From contig NZ_LR813084.1 in assembly GCF_903815225.1 (NCBI RefSeq), positions 2,398,501-2,462,500 on the forward strand: DNA of 64,000 nt, read 5' to 3'. The notes below the pieces were generated by a model, which worked only from the letters and a program-made list of their open reading frames with translations, had not been told where the DNA came from and did not search any database. Position numbers and translations under genes: made by a program. Shown here one piece after another: positions 34,098 through 42,059 of this stretch (the first letter of the stretch is position 1; every line of letters starts with the position of its first letter). The stretch comes from Delftia tsuruhatensis. Its GTDB lineage: Bacteria; Pseudomonadota; Gammaproteobacteria; Burkholderiales; Burkholderiaceae_C.

Positions 34098-35099
34098 ATG
34101 ACGACCCTGACCCGACGCAACCTGGCCCTCGGCGGCCTGCTGGCACTGACCTCCGCCATCGCCGCCATCGCCGCCATGGCCCCGGCCCATGCCCAGGGCT
34201 CCTATCCGCAGCGGCCCATCAGGTTCATCGTGCCCTTTCCGGCGGGTGGCGGCACCGACAACCTCACGCGCTTGGTCGGTACCAAGCTCACCGAGGCCCA
34301 TGGGTGGCCCATCGTGGTGGAGAACAAGCCCGGTGCCGGTGGCAACCTGGCTCTGGACCAGGTGGCCAAGGCCCCCGCCGACGGCCTGACCCTGGTGATG
34401 GCGCAGACCGACAACGTGGTGCTCAACCCGCTGCTGTACTCCAAGCTCACCTACAACCCCGACAAGGACCTGCGCGCCGTGGCCCTGGTCGCAGCCGGCC
34501 CGGCCGTGCTCGTGGTGAATGCCGATTCGCCGTACAAGTCCCTGGACGACATCGTCCAGGCGGCGAAGAAAGAGCCCGGGCGCCTGAGCTTTGCCACGCC
34601 GGGGACCGGCACCATTTCGCACCTCGTCAGCGAGGCCTGGCAGAAAAGCTCGAATGTGAAGTTCACCCATGTGCCGTTTCGCGGCATGGCACAGGCCATG
34701 CCCGACCTGCTGGGCGGGCGCATCGACATGTACATGGGCTCCATCCCCACGCTGCTGTCGCACATCCAGTCGGGCAAGGTGCGCGCCGTTGGCGTGACCA
34801 CCGCGAGCCGCTCCAAGCTGCTGCCCGACGTGCCGACCTACACCGAATCCGGCATCAAGGGCGTGGAGCTGGCCAGCGTGTGGGGCGTGATGGCCCCGGC
34901 AGGCACCTCCGACGCCATCGTCAGGCAGCTCAACGAAGCCATCAACAAGGTGGTGAACGCACCCGACACGGCCAGGAAGATCGCCGACTCCGGCGCCGAA
35001 CTCATCACCGGCACCCCGCAGGACATGGCCAGGCTCTACGCCAGCGACCGCGCACGCCTGGCACCCATCGTCAAGAGCTCGGGCACCACGCTGGATTGA
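34098..35099 (+). CDS. Bug-type solute-binding receptor (tripartite tricarboxylate transporter family)
   Basis: A 333-residue periplasmic receptor. The N terminus TRRNLALGGLLALTSAIAAI is a signal peptide with a twin-Arg pair, cleaved near AHAQG. Family text is complete: YPQRPIRFIVPFPAGGGTDN, VVENKPGAGGNLALDQVAKA, FATPGTGTISHLVSEAW, GGRIDMYMGSIPTLLSHIQ, LPDVPTYTESGIKGVELAS and WGVMAPAGTSDAIV. Such receptors bind carboxylates for TctAB-type carriers, but no tctA or tctB gene is in the window. AAGGAGACATTCGC precedes the ATG. It probably binds the acid handled by its two neighbours. Confidence 0.92.
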   Translation: MTTLTRRNLALGGLLALTSAIAAIAAMAPAHAQGSYPQRPIRFIVPFPAGGGTDNLTRLVGTKLTEAHGWPIVVENKPGAGGNLALDQVAKAPADGLTLVMAQTDNVVLNPLLYSKLTYNPDKDLRAVALVAAGPAVLVVNADSPYKSLDDIVQAAKKEPGRLSFATPGTGTISHLVSEAWQKSSNVKFTHVPFRGMAQAMPDLLGGRIDMYMGSIPTLLSHIQSGKVRAVGVTTASRSKLLPDVPTYTESGIKGVELASVWGVMAPAGTSDAIVRQLNEAINKVVNAPDTARKIADSGAELITGTPQDMARLYASDRARLAPIVKSSGTTLD

Positions 35100-35138
35100 G
35101 CGGCACAGCTTTCATCCCATCCACTCTGAGCAAACACC

Positions 35139-35813
35139 ATGATCGGTCTTCAAATTCTGAAGCGGCAACGCGCTGTCAGCCTGGATATTGCCAGGCACTA
35201 TCTCGACGTGCCTGTTGCCAACGTCAGCGACTGCATGGCTCGCATGACGGCTGGCGGCGCGCGGTTGCGCCCCATGCACGGCGGCGGGCGCATGGCCGGC
35301 CCCGCGTTGACCATCAAGACGCGCCCGGGCGACAACCTCATGCTCCACAAGGCACTTCAACTGGCCAGCCCAGGCGACGTGATCGTGGTGGATGCGGGTG
35401 GCGACCTCACCAATGCACTCATCGGAGAAATCATGGTCGGAGACGCCATGCGTCGCCAGCTGGGCGGCATCGTGATCCATGGCGCGATCCGGGACGCCGC
35501 ATGGATTCGTGCAGGCAGCTTCCCCGTATTCGCAGCGGGCGTCACGCACCGCGGGCCCTACAAGGACGGCCCTGGCGAAATCAATGTGCCCATCGCCATC
35601 GATGGCATGGTGATCGAGCCCGGTGACCTCATGATCGGCGATGACGATGGCTTGCTGTGCGTACCGTATGCGCAGGCGCAGGCCTTGCTGGATGCCGCAC
35701 ACGAAAAGCAGGCCGTCGAGGCCAGGATGGTGGCCGACATCGCTGCCGGTACCTACAGCGCGCCATGGATCGACGAGACGCTCAAGCGTCTGGGGTGTCC
35801 GATTGAGCCGTAG
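35139..35813 (+). CDS. RraA-like aldolase/decarboxylase
   Basis: A 224-residue RraA-fold protein related to PmdF. It has VANVSDCMARMTAGGARLRP near residue 26, the substrate-binding Arg-Asp in HGAIRDAAWI near 115, and PGDLMIGDDDGLLCVP near 164. These residues are those of divalent-metal aldolases for 4-hydroxy-4-methyl- or 4-carboxy-4-hydroxy-2-oxoacids, and of oxaloacetate decarboxylases; true RNase E inhibitors lack this catabolic context. It ends the divergent GntR-controlled unit. The substrate is presumably a branched hydroxy-oxo-dicarboxylate. Confidence 0.85.
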   Translation: MIGLQILKRQRAVSLDIARHYLDVPVANVSDCMARMTAGGARLRPMHGGGRMAGPALTIKTRPGDNLMLHKALQLASPGDVIVVDAGGDLTNALIGEIMVGDAMRRQLGGIVIHGAIRDAAWIRAGSFPVFAAGVTHRGPYKDGPGEINVPIAIDGMVIEPGDLMIGDDDGLLCVPYAQAQALLDAAHEKQAVEARMVADIAAGTYSAPWIDETLKRLGCPIEP

Positions 35814-35849
35814 CGCTGGCGGCGCGGCAGCTCCCATCGCGCGTCTGCT

Positions 35850-36188
35850 TCAGGCTTCGGTCAGCGCCTTCAGATGGCTCTCGAAGCCGCCCGCGCCGCT
35901 GGCCGCGTTCACATGGTCGAAGTAGCCGTACCAGCCGCTGGCCTTGATGCCTGCCAGCAAGGCATCGCGGGCAGCGGTATCGGGAAAGCGCCAGATGCCC
36001 AGGAAGCGGTGGGGGCTGGCGTGGTCCAGGCGGCCGTCGGTCTCGGCCAGGGCCAGCACCTGTACGCCCATGGCAGCCAGCCCGCCCATGGCACTGGCAA
36101 CCCCTTCCAGAAAATGCTGGCGCTGCGCGGCGGGCAGCGCCAGCCAGGCGGGGTTGGGGGAATAGAGCTCGACCAGATAGTGGGACAT
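35850..36188 (-). CDS. Small alpha/beta-barrel-like protein of unknown function
   Basis: A 112-residue cytoplasmic protein beginning SHYLVELYSPNPAWLALPAA. The pattern of short strands and helices (LAMGVQVLALAETD-like strand, FLGIWRFPDTAARDALLAGI) resembles dimeric alpha/beta-barrel proteins such as NIPSNAP or antibiotic-biosynthesis-monooxygenase types; I believe relatives are filed under a DUF. AGGAAACACC precedes the ATG at 36188. It is divergent from the M17 aminopeptidase gene. No reaction can be assigned. Confidence 0.7.
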   Translation of the reverse strand: MSHYLVELYSPNPAWLALPAAQRQHFLEGVASAMGGLAAMGVQVLALAETDGRLDHASPHRFLGIWRFPDTAARDALLAGIKASGWYGYFDHVNAASGAGGFESHLKALTEA

Positions 36189-36312
36189 GGTGTTTCCTGG
36201 GGTTGATGCGCCGTGCGCTGGATTTGATGTTTGCATATTATATGGTGGCTAATTATATTTGTCGCCATGGCATGCAGCCTGCACCCCGGCGCTGCCTTCC
36301 ATCAGGGGTTTG

Positions 36313-36328
36313 CGCATATCCATATGCG
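36313..36328. promoter_or_regulatory. Palindrome upstream of the M17 aminopeptidase gene
   Basis: CGCATATCCATATGCG has perfect 7-bp arms (CGCATAT/ATATGCG) around CC. It lies 57 bases before the aminopeptidase ATG in a divergent spacer that also contains an AT-rich promoter-like stretch at about 36230-36265. A dimeric regulator could bind here; none in the window is an obvious candidate. Confidence 0.45.
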
Positions 36329-36385
36329 GCAGGCTTGTTTGCGATAGTCGGGCTGACCTTTAGGCTGGCGCGCTTTGACCACGCC

Positions 36386-37840
36386 ATGTCCACCCCCGCC
36401 ACAACATTCCATTCCGATTCCCGCTCCGGCGCATTTGCCATCTCACCCCAATCCACCACGGCCTTGTACCGCGTCACACCGGGCACGCTGGCGGCCGTGC
36501 TGGAGCAACTGCCTGCGGCCCAGGCCCGCTGGGCCCGCGCCGCAGGCTTTGATGCACGGCCGGGCCGTGTTCTCTTGTTGCCTGATCTGCAGCGCGAGGG
36601 CACGGCCCTCGCCGGCGTGCTGGTGGGGGTGGACCCGGACCAGCCGCTGTGGCAATTGGCGGGCCTGCCCGGCGCGCTGCCGTCCGGCATCTATGCGCTT
36701 GCCGACAGGGATGGAGAGGGCGAGCTGGCCCAGAGGTCGCACCTGCTGCTGGGCTGGGCACTGGGTGCGTTGCCATCGACCAGCCAGGCCAGGCAGCCGG
36801 GCGCGGCCCCCCGCCCATGCCCCCCGCAGTTGCTGGCCAGCGCCGATGAGCAGGCCGCCATCGCGCCCATGGCCGCAGCCATCGGCGAAGTGCGCCGCCT
36901 GGTCAACCTGCCGGCCAACCTGCTGGGGCCGCAGGAGCTGGCCCTGGCCGTGCAACGGCTGGCCGAGCGCCATGGCGCGCGCTACCGGCAATGGGTGGGC
37001 GATGCCTTGCCCGCCGAGGGCTTTGCGCTGGTCCATGCCGTGGGCCGCGCGGCGGCGCAGGCACCGCGCGTTGCCGAACTGACCTGGGGCGATGCCGCGC
37101 TGCCCCATGTGGTACTCATCGGCAAGGGCGTGTGCTTTGACAGTGGCGGGCTGGACCTCAAGCCGGCGGCCGGAATGCGCTGGATGAAGAAGGACATGGG
37201 CGGGGCGGCCCATGCCATCGCACTGGCGGACCTGGTGATGCAGGCGGGCCTGCGCGTGCACCTGAAGCTGCTGGTGCCTGCGGTCGAGAACGCCGTGGGC
37301 GCGGGTGCGCTTCGGCCCGGCGACATCATCGAGGCGGGTGACGGCCGGCGCGTGGAGATGGAGAACACCGATGCCGAAGGCCGTCTTCTCCTGGCCGATG
37401 CCCTGCACCACGCCATCCGGACCGCGCCCACGCCTGCTGCCTTGGTGGTCGACCTGGCCACGCTCACGGGCGCCGCGCGCACGGCGCTGGGGCCGGACCT
37501 GCCCGCACTGTTCAGCAACCATGACGGCTGGGCCGAAGCCCTGCTGGCCCAGGGCCGAGCGCAGGCCGATCCGTTGTGGCGCCTGCCCCTGTGGGCGCCG
37601 TACCGCCGCATGCTCAGGTCCGACCAGGCCGATCTGCTCAACGCCGCCAGCACACCGCACGGCGGTGCCATCACGGCCGCGCTGTTCCTGGAAAGCTTCG
37701 TGCCGCCCGAGGTGCCCTGGCTGCATCTGGACCTGTTCGCCTGGAACCAGGAGGAGCGGCCCGGGCGGCCCGAGGGAGGCGAGGCGCAGGGCCTGCGCGC
37801 GTTGTTCACGCTGCTGGCGCAGCGCTTTCCCGCGCGCTGA
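36386..37840 (+). CDS. Leucyl aminopeptidase-family peptidase (M17)
   Basis: A 484-residue M17 metallopeptidase. The catalytic C-terminal domain shows KGVCFDSGGLDLKPAAGMRW, KKDMGGAAHAIALADL and MENTDAEGRLLLADAL, which carry the two-metal ligands and catalytic Lys and Arg of the family; VVDLATLTGAARTALG follows. It should trim N-terminal residues from short peptides in the cytoplasm. The ATG at 36386 gives the normal length; the upstream in-frame region is the divergent promoter. The oligopeptide-binding protein gene 182 bases downstream suggests a peptide uptake and use pair. Confidence 0.92.
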   Translation: MSTPATTFHSDSRSGAFAISPQSTTALYRVTPGTLAAVLEQLPAAQARWARAAGFDARPGRVLLLPDLQREGTALAGVLVGVDPDQPLWQLAGLPGALPSGIYALADRDGEGELAQRSHLLLGWALGALPSTSQARQPGAAPRPCPPQLLASADEQAAIAPMAAAIGEVRRLVNLPANLLGPQELALAVQRLAERHGARYRQWVGDALPAEGFALVHAVGRAAAQAPRVAELTWGDAALPHVVLIGKGVCFDSGGLDLKPAAGMRWMKKDMGGAAHAIALADLVMQAGLRVHLKLLVPAVENAVGAGALRPGDIIEAGDGRRVEMENTDAEGRLLLADALHHAIRTAPTPAALVVDLATLTGAARTALGPDLPALFSNHDGWAEALLAQGRAQADPLWRLPLWAPYRRMLRSDQADLLNAASTPHGGAITAALFLESFVPPEVPWLHLDLFAWNQEERPGRPEGGEAQGLRALFTLLAQRFPAR

Positions 37841-38022
37841 AGCGGTGGGCGGCGGAGCGCTGGCGCCTGCGTCGCCGGTGCATCTGCACCGGGCGCATTT
37901 GCATAGGCGCAATCGGGCTTTGCGGCCGGCCGGTGCCTCCACACAATCGCCCGTCTGGTGCAGTCGGCGCGGCGTCCGCCGCGGCCTTTTTCCGCTTCTT
38001 TGTCCGGCTGCCGGGACACTCC

Positions 38023-39672
38023 ATGAACCAACGATCCATCCTGCCTCGCACTTTCTCTCTTCGAACCCTGGCGCTGGTGCCCGCCCTGGCTGCAGCCCTG
38101 CTGTGCGCACCGCCCGCCCAGGCCGAGACCCTGCGCTGGGCGCGTTCCACCGATGCTTCCACGCTGGACCCGCACGCGCTGAACAACGGCCCCAACCACA
38201 ACCTGCTGCACCAGATCTACGAGCCGTTGATCATCCGCACGGCCGATGGCAAGCTGCAGCCCACCCTGGCCACCTCCTGGGCGCTGACTGCCGACCCCTC
38301 GGTCTGGGAGTTCAAGCTGCGCAAGGGCGTGAAATTCCATGACGGGAGCCTGTTCACGGCCGACGACGTGCTGTTCTCGCTGCGCCGTGCGCGCTCGCCC
38401 ACATCGGACATGCGCTCGCTTCTGACCTCGATCACCGACGTGACCAAAGTCGATGCCTTCACCGTGCACATCAAGACCAACGGGCCCAACCCGCTGCTGC
38501 CCGCCAGCCTCATCAACATCCAGATCCTGAGCGCCGCCTGGGCCAAGGCCCATGGTGCCGAGCAGCCACAGAATGCGCTGGCCAAGGAAGAGAACTTCGC
38601 CACGCGCAACGCCAACGGCACGGGTCCCTACGTCATCGCCTCGCGCGAACAGGACACGCGCACCGTGCTGCGGCAGTTCCCCGGCTACTGGGGCCGGGGC
38701 CAGTTTCCGCTGGAGATCGACGAGCTGGTCTACCTGCCCATCAAGTCCCAGTCCACGCGCGTGGCGGCCCTGCTGTCGGGCGAGGTGGACTTCGTGCAGG
38801 ATCTGCCCATCCAGGACATCGCGCGGCTGAGTGCCGATCCGCGCTTTCGCATCAACCAGGCGGCCGAGAACCGCACCATCTTCCTGGGCCTGAACGTGGG
38901 GGCAGCGCCGCTGGCCAACTCCGATGTAAAGGACAGGAACCCGCTGGCGGACCTGCGCGTGCGCCAGGCCTTCCAGCTGGCCATCGACCGCAACGCCATC
39001 CAGCGCGCCGTGATGCGGGGCCTGTCCGTGCCCACCAACATCATTGCGCCGCCCTTCGTGCACGGCTACGAGAAATCCTTCGGCGCCGTGGGCCGCACGG
39101 ACCCGGCCCAGGCCAGGAAGCTGCTGGCCGAGGCCGGCTACCCCAACGGCTTCGCCCTGACCCTGCACTGCACCAACGACCGCTACCTGAACGACGAGGC
39201 CATCTGCCAGGCCGTGGCGGGGTTCCTGGGCCGCATCGGCGTGAAGACCACCGTCTCCTCGCGGCCGCTGGCCATCCAGACGGCGGCGATCAACAACCAG
39301 GAGACCGATTTCTATCTCTATGGCTGGGGCGTTCCCACCTATGACTCGGCCTATGTCTTCGACTATCTGGTGCACACGCGCGGCAAGAACGGCCGGGGCA
39401 ACACCAATGCCACGCGCTACAGCAATGCCGAGCTGGACAGCAAGATCGTCTCCCTGGCCTCCGAGGGCGACACGCGCAGGCGCGATGCCACCATCCACTC
39501 CATCTGGTCCACGGTGCAAAAGGAGTTGATCTACCTGCCCCTGCACGACCAGATCCAGACCTATGCCATGGTGCGCAAGTTCGACATCCCGGTGAATCCG
39601 TCGAACACGCCGTACTTCAAGCTGTTCAAGCAGCCGGGCACGCGCCAGGCGACGGTGGCCGGCGCGCAGTGA
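38023..39672 (+). CDS. ABC transporter solute-binding protein, family 5 (oligopeptide type)
   Basis: A 549-residue periplasmic protein with a signal peptide ending near PAQAE, then RWARSTDASTLDPHALNNGP, the family-5 box FKLRKGVKFHDGSLFTADDV near residue 105, YVIASREQD and the C-terminal IWSTVQKELIYLPLHDQIQT. SBP_bac_5 proteins bind peptides, dipeptides or similar for Opp/Dpp transporters. No permease or ATPase gene accompanies it here, so it must share a transporter encoded elsewhere. It follows the M17 peptidase. Confidence 0.92.
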   Translation: MNQRSILPRTFSLRTLALVPALAAALLCAPPAQAETLRWARSTDASTLDPHALNNGPNHNLLHQIYEPLIIRTADGKLQPTLATSWALTADPSVWEFKLRKGVKFHDGSLFTADDVLFSLRRARSPTSDMRSLLTSITDVTKVDAFTVHIKTNGPNPLLPASLINIQILSAAWAKAHGAEQPQNALAKEENFATRNANGTGPYVIASREQDTRTVLRQFPGYWGRGQFPLEIDELVYLPIKSQSTRVAALLSGEVDFVQDLPIQDIARLSADPRFRINQAAENRTIFLGLNVGAAPLANSDVKDRNPLADLRVRQAFQLAIDRNAIQRAVMRGLSVPTNIIAPPFVHGYEKSFGAVGRTDPAQARKLLAEAGYPNGFALTLHCTNDRYLNDEAICQAVAGFLGRIGVKTTVSSRPLAIQTAAINNQETDFYLYGWGVPTYDSAYVFDYLVHTRGKNGRGNTNATRYSNAELDSKIVSLASEGDTRRRDATIHSIWSTVQKELIYLPLHDQIQTYAMVRKFDIPVNPSNTPYFKLFKQPGTRQATVAGAQ

Positions 39673-39689
39673 GGTCGGGATCGCGCCCT

Positions 39690-39929
39690 TCAGGCCGTGG
39701 CCCGCGCGGGAAGCGGCCGGTCGACCTCCACCGTCACATGCACCAGTTCCCCGTGCATGCCCGGCAGGCGGCGCACGGTGTCGGGCTGCACGTCGGCGGC
39801 TGCATCCCGGGCCACGATGCAGGCGCAGTGCGCCTTGCCCACGCGCCAGCACCTGGCCGATGGCGAGGCCTCCGGCGCCGACAGGCAGGACGATGCGGAC
39901 CTGGTGCTGTCCATGATGCGTTCGTACAT
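39690..39929 (-). CDS. Small hypothetical protein
   Basis: A possible 79-residue protein on the - strand, starting MYERIMDSTRSASSC and ending with VHVTVEVDRPLPARA. It has four Cys and reads like a real small protein in its second half (VRRLPGMHGELVHVTVEVDR), but has no recognised family and only a weak ribosome site. It fills the gap between the peptide-binding protein and EamA genes, on the opposite strand. Confidence 0.4.
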   Translation of the reverse strand: MYERIMDSTRSASSCLSAPEASPSARCWRVGKAHCACIVARDAAADVQPDTVRRLPGMHGELVHVTVEVDRPLPARATA

Positions 39930-40058
39930 GAGGTGACCTGCGCCCGGTCCCGCGCGCATTGATGCATGACATCGCACAATCGCCGCGCAAGCCTCAGCAA
40001 TCCACACGCCCATCGCTCCTACGCTCGCACCCTTGTCAATGCAGGAGTGCGAACGGAT

Positions 40059-40958
40059 ATGGACTGGATGGTATGGGGGCTGCTGGCCGGCCTGGTGCTG
40101 GGGACTTATGACTTTCTGACCAAGCTGGCGCTGGCGGAGAAATCCGTGGTCGAGGTGGTGTTCTGGTGCTGTGCCATCGGGGCACTGCTGTGGCTGCCGC
40201 TGCTGTGCCTGCCGGCCCGCATGGCCCCCGCGCTGCGCGATCTGGGACTGGCGCCCGGCGTGCTGGACGGCCGCCAGCAGATGCTGCTGCTGCCCAAGTC
40301 GCTGATGATGGTGGCCACCTGGGTGCTTTCGTACTACGCGGTGAAGGCCTTGCCGCTGTCCATCTCGGCCGGAGTGCGTGCCAGCGGACCGCTATGGACG
40401 GCGCTGGGCGCGGTGCTGCTGCTGTCCGAGCAACTGGGCTGGTGGCAGTGGCTGGGGCTGGCCGTCTCCATGGCGGCGTACTACCTGTTTTCGCTGATCG
40501 GGCGCAGGGAGGGCATACGCTTCGGCAGCAACCTCTGGGTGCTGTGCATGCTGGCGGCCACGTTGCTGTCGTCGGCCAATGCCCTGTATGACAAGCACAT
40601 CCTGGCCACGCTGCGCATGGACCTGGCAGCCGTCCAGGCCTGGTCGGCGCTGCAGCGCGCGGCACTGGCCCTGCTGCTCCTGCCCTGGGTCTGGCGCACG
40701 CTGGAGCTGCGCAGCCTGCTGGGCCGCAACTGGCCGGTGCCCGCCATCGCCTTCGCCTATGTGCTGGCCGAATACCTCTATCTGGCCGCCGTGCAGATGG
40801 ATGGCGCCCAGATCGCCGTGATCTCGGTGCTCAGGCGCGCCAACCTGATCATGGTGTTCGCGCTGTCGGCGCTGTTCTTCGCGGAGCAGCACATCCGCGC
40901 GAAGATGGTCGCCATCGGCGGCGTGCTGCTGGGCATCGCGCTGACCATGGCGCGGTAG
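40059..40958 (+). CDS. EamA/DMT-superfamily transporter
   Basis: A 299-residue protein with ten predicted helices in two EamA repeats; examples are GLLAGLVLGTYDFLTKLAL at the start, ASGPLWTALGAVLLLSEQLG near residue 110, and the second repeat ending IAVISVLRRANLIMVFALSA and AIGGVLLGIALTMAR. DMT carriers move amino acids, nucleotides or other metabolites, usually outwards. AGGAGTGCGAACGGAT stands before the ATG at 40059. The substrate is unknown. Confidence 0.88.
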   Translation: MDWMVWGLLAGLVLGTYDFLTKLALAEKSVVEVVFWCCAIGALLWLPLLCLPARMAPALRDLGLAPGVLDGRQQMLLLPKSLMMVATWVLSYYAVKALPLSISAGVRASGPLWTALGAVLLLSEQLGWWQWLGLAVSMAAYYLFSLIGRREGIRFGSNLWVLCMLAATLLSSANALYDKHILATLRMDLAAVQAWSALQRAALALLLLPWVWRTLELRSLLGRNWPVPAIAFAYVLAEYLYLAAVQMDGAQIAVISVLRRANLIMVFALSALFFAEQHIRAKMVAIGGVLLGIALTMAR

Positions 40959-40991
40959 GCGCGGCCTTGCCTGCGCCTGTTGCGACACCGC

Positions 40992-41870
40992 TCACGGTGG
41001 CTGCGCCGCCAACGCGCGTATCCAGTCCATGACCATGGGGCCATGGCGCGAGAGCATGGCGCGCTCGGAGGCCAGCAGGAAATAGCGCTGCTCGCAGGGG
41101 ATGGCGATGTCCGAGACGCGCACCAGACTGCCCTCGGCCAGCAGGCGCTGGACCAGGGAGCGGCGCCCCAGCGCGATGCCCTGCAGGTTCAGGGCCGCGT
41201 CCAGCATGAGGCCGGTGTCCGTGTAGCTCAGCTGGCGCCGCGTCGCCGGGATGCGCAGGCCTGCCGCCTGCAGCCAGGGATCCCAGGGCTGGCGGCTGTG
41301 CGACAGCAGGCTGGCGCGTCCGAACAGGGCGGCCAGCCCCAGGCCGTCGAACGGCTCCAGATAGCGTGGTGCGGCCACGGCGAACCACTCATCGTCCAGC
41401 AGGTGCTCGCAATGGAAGGCCTGGGGCGCTTGGTGCGCGAAGCGGATGGCGATGTCGGCCTCGCCCTGTTCGAGCTGGACGTTGCGCGTGGTCGGATCGA
41501 TGGCGACGGACACGGCCGGGTGGCTGTGGTGAAAGGCCGTGAGCGCCGGCACCAGGCGCAGGCGCGCGAACGAGGGCAGGGCGCTGATGCGCACCACGTC
41601 GCGCTCATGCGTGAATCGGCCGAAGGCCGCCTCCAGGGCCTCCAGCGGGGCGCGGATCTGCTGGTGCAGCCAGGTGCCTTGCGGGCTCAGCGCCACCGCG
41701 CGCGTGCTGCGGTGGAACAAGGTGGCGCCCACGAGCCTTTCCAGCTCGCGGATGCGGTGGCTGACCGCGCTGTGCGACAGGTGCAGGTCTTCGGCCGCCT
41801 GGTTGAAGCTCTGGTGGCGGGCCACGGCGTCGAAGGCGGCAAGCAGGTGGACGGGTGGAATGTTGCGCAT
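40992..41870 (-). CDS. LysR-family regulator (GcvA-like)
   Basis: A 292-residue LysR regulator. The HTH is at about residues 6-60: HLLAAFDAVARHQSFNQAAE and LHLSHSAVSHRIRELERLVG, then a co-inducer domain. The text YFLLASERAMLSRHGPMVMD near the C terminus is of the GcvA type. The gene is divergent from the giant helicase-nuclease gene (189 bases apart) and convergent with the EamA gene. LysR proteins commonly regulate a divergent neighbour, so either of these may be its target. The start at 41870 puts the HTH at the N terminus. Confidence 0.92.
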   Translation of the reverse strand: MRNIPPVHLLAAFDAVARHQSFNQAAEDLHLSHSAVSHRIRELERLVGATLFHRSTRAVALSPQGTWLHQQIRAPLEALEAAFGRFTHERDVVRISALPSFARLRLVPALTAFHHSHPAVSVAIDPTTRNVQLEQGEADIAIRFAHQAPQAFHCEHLLDDEWFAVAAPRYLEPFDGLGLAALFGRASLLSHSRQPWDPWLQAAGLRIPATRRQLSYTDTGLMLDAALNLQGIALGRRSLVQRLLAEGSLVRVSDIAIPCEQRYFLLASERAMLSRHGPMVMDWIRALAAQPP

Positions 41871-42001
41871 GGATCGCCGGCATCGTACTGGAGGCGGGCG
41901 CCCGGTGCGGGCCTGCTTCGGAATTTGCAAACGGTGACCCATGAAAACCGTCCATCTCGGGCCGGACGGCCGTTTCGCAGCGGACAATCACCGGGCCGCG
42001 A

Positions 42002-42032
42002 ATGCCGCAGGATTTCGATCGTCCTGCGGCAT
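42002..42032 (+). promoter_or_regulatory. Perfect 11-bp hairpin in the leader of the helicase-nuclease gene
   Basis: ATGCCGCAGGA at 42002-42012 and TCCTGCGGCAT at 42022-42032 form a perfect 11-bp stem with a 9-base loop. The structure ends 27 bases before the ATG at 42060. It has no T-run. As DNA it is a possible operator; as RNA it may limit translation or expose the ribosome site under stress. Confidence 0.55.
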
Positions 42033-42059
42033 GCGCCGGCCAGCCAAGGACCATTGCGC

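Noticed and set aside
35139..35813. Annotation as RNase E inhibitor RraA
   Set aside because: Catalytic Arg-Asp and metal-site residues of aldolases are present and the neighbours are catabolic; genuine RraA has no such context.
36982..39990. Open frame of 1002 codons on the - strand
   Set aside because: It runs antisense across two well-supported genes (M17 peptidase and peptide-binding protein) and resembles no protein family.
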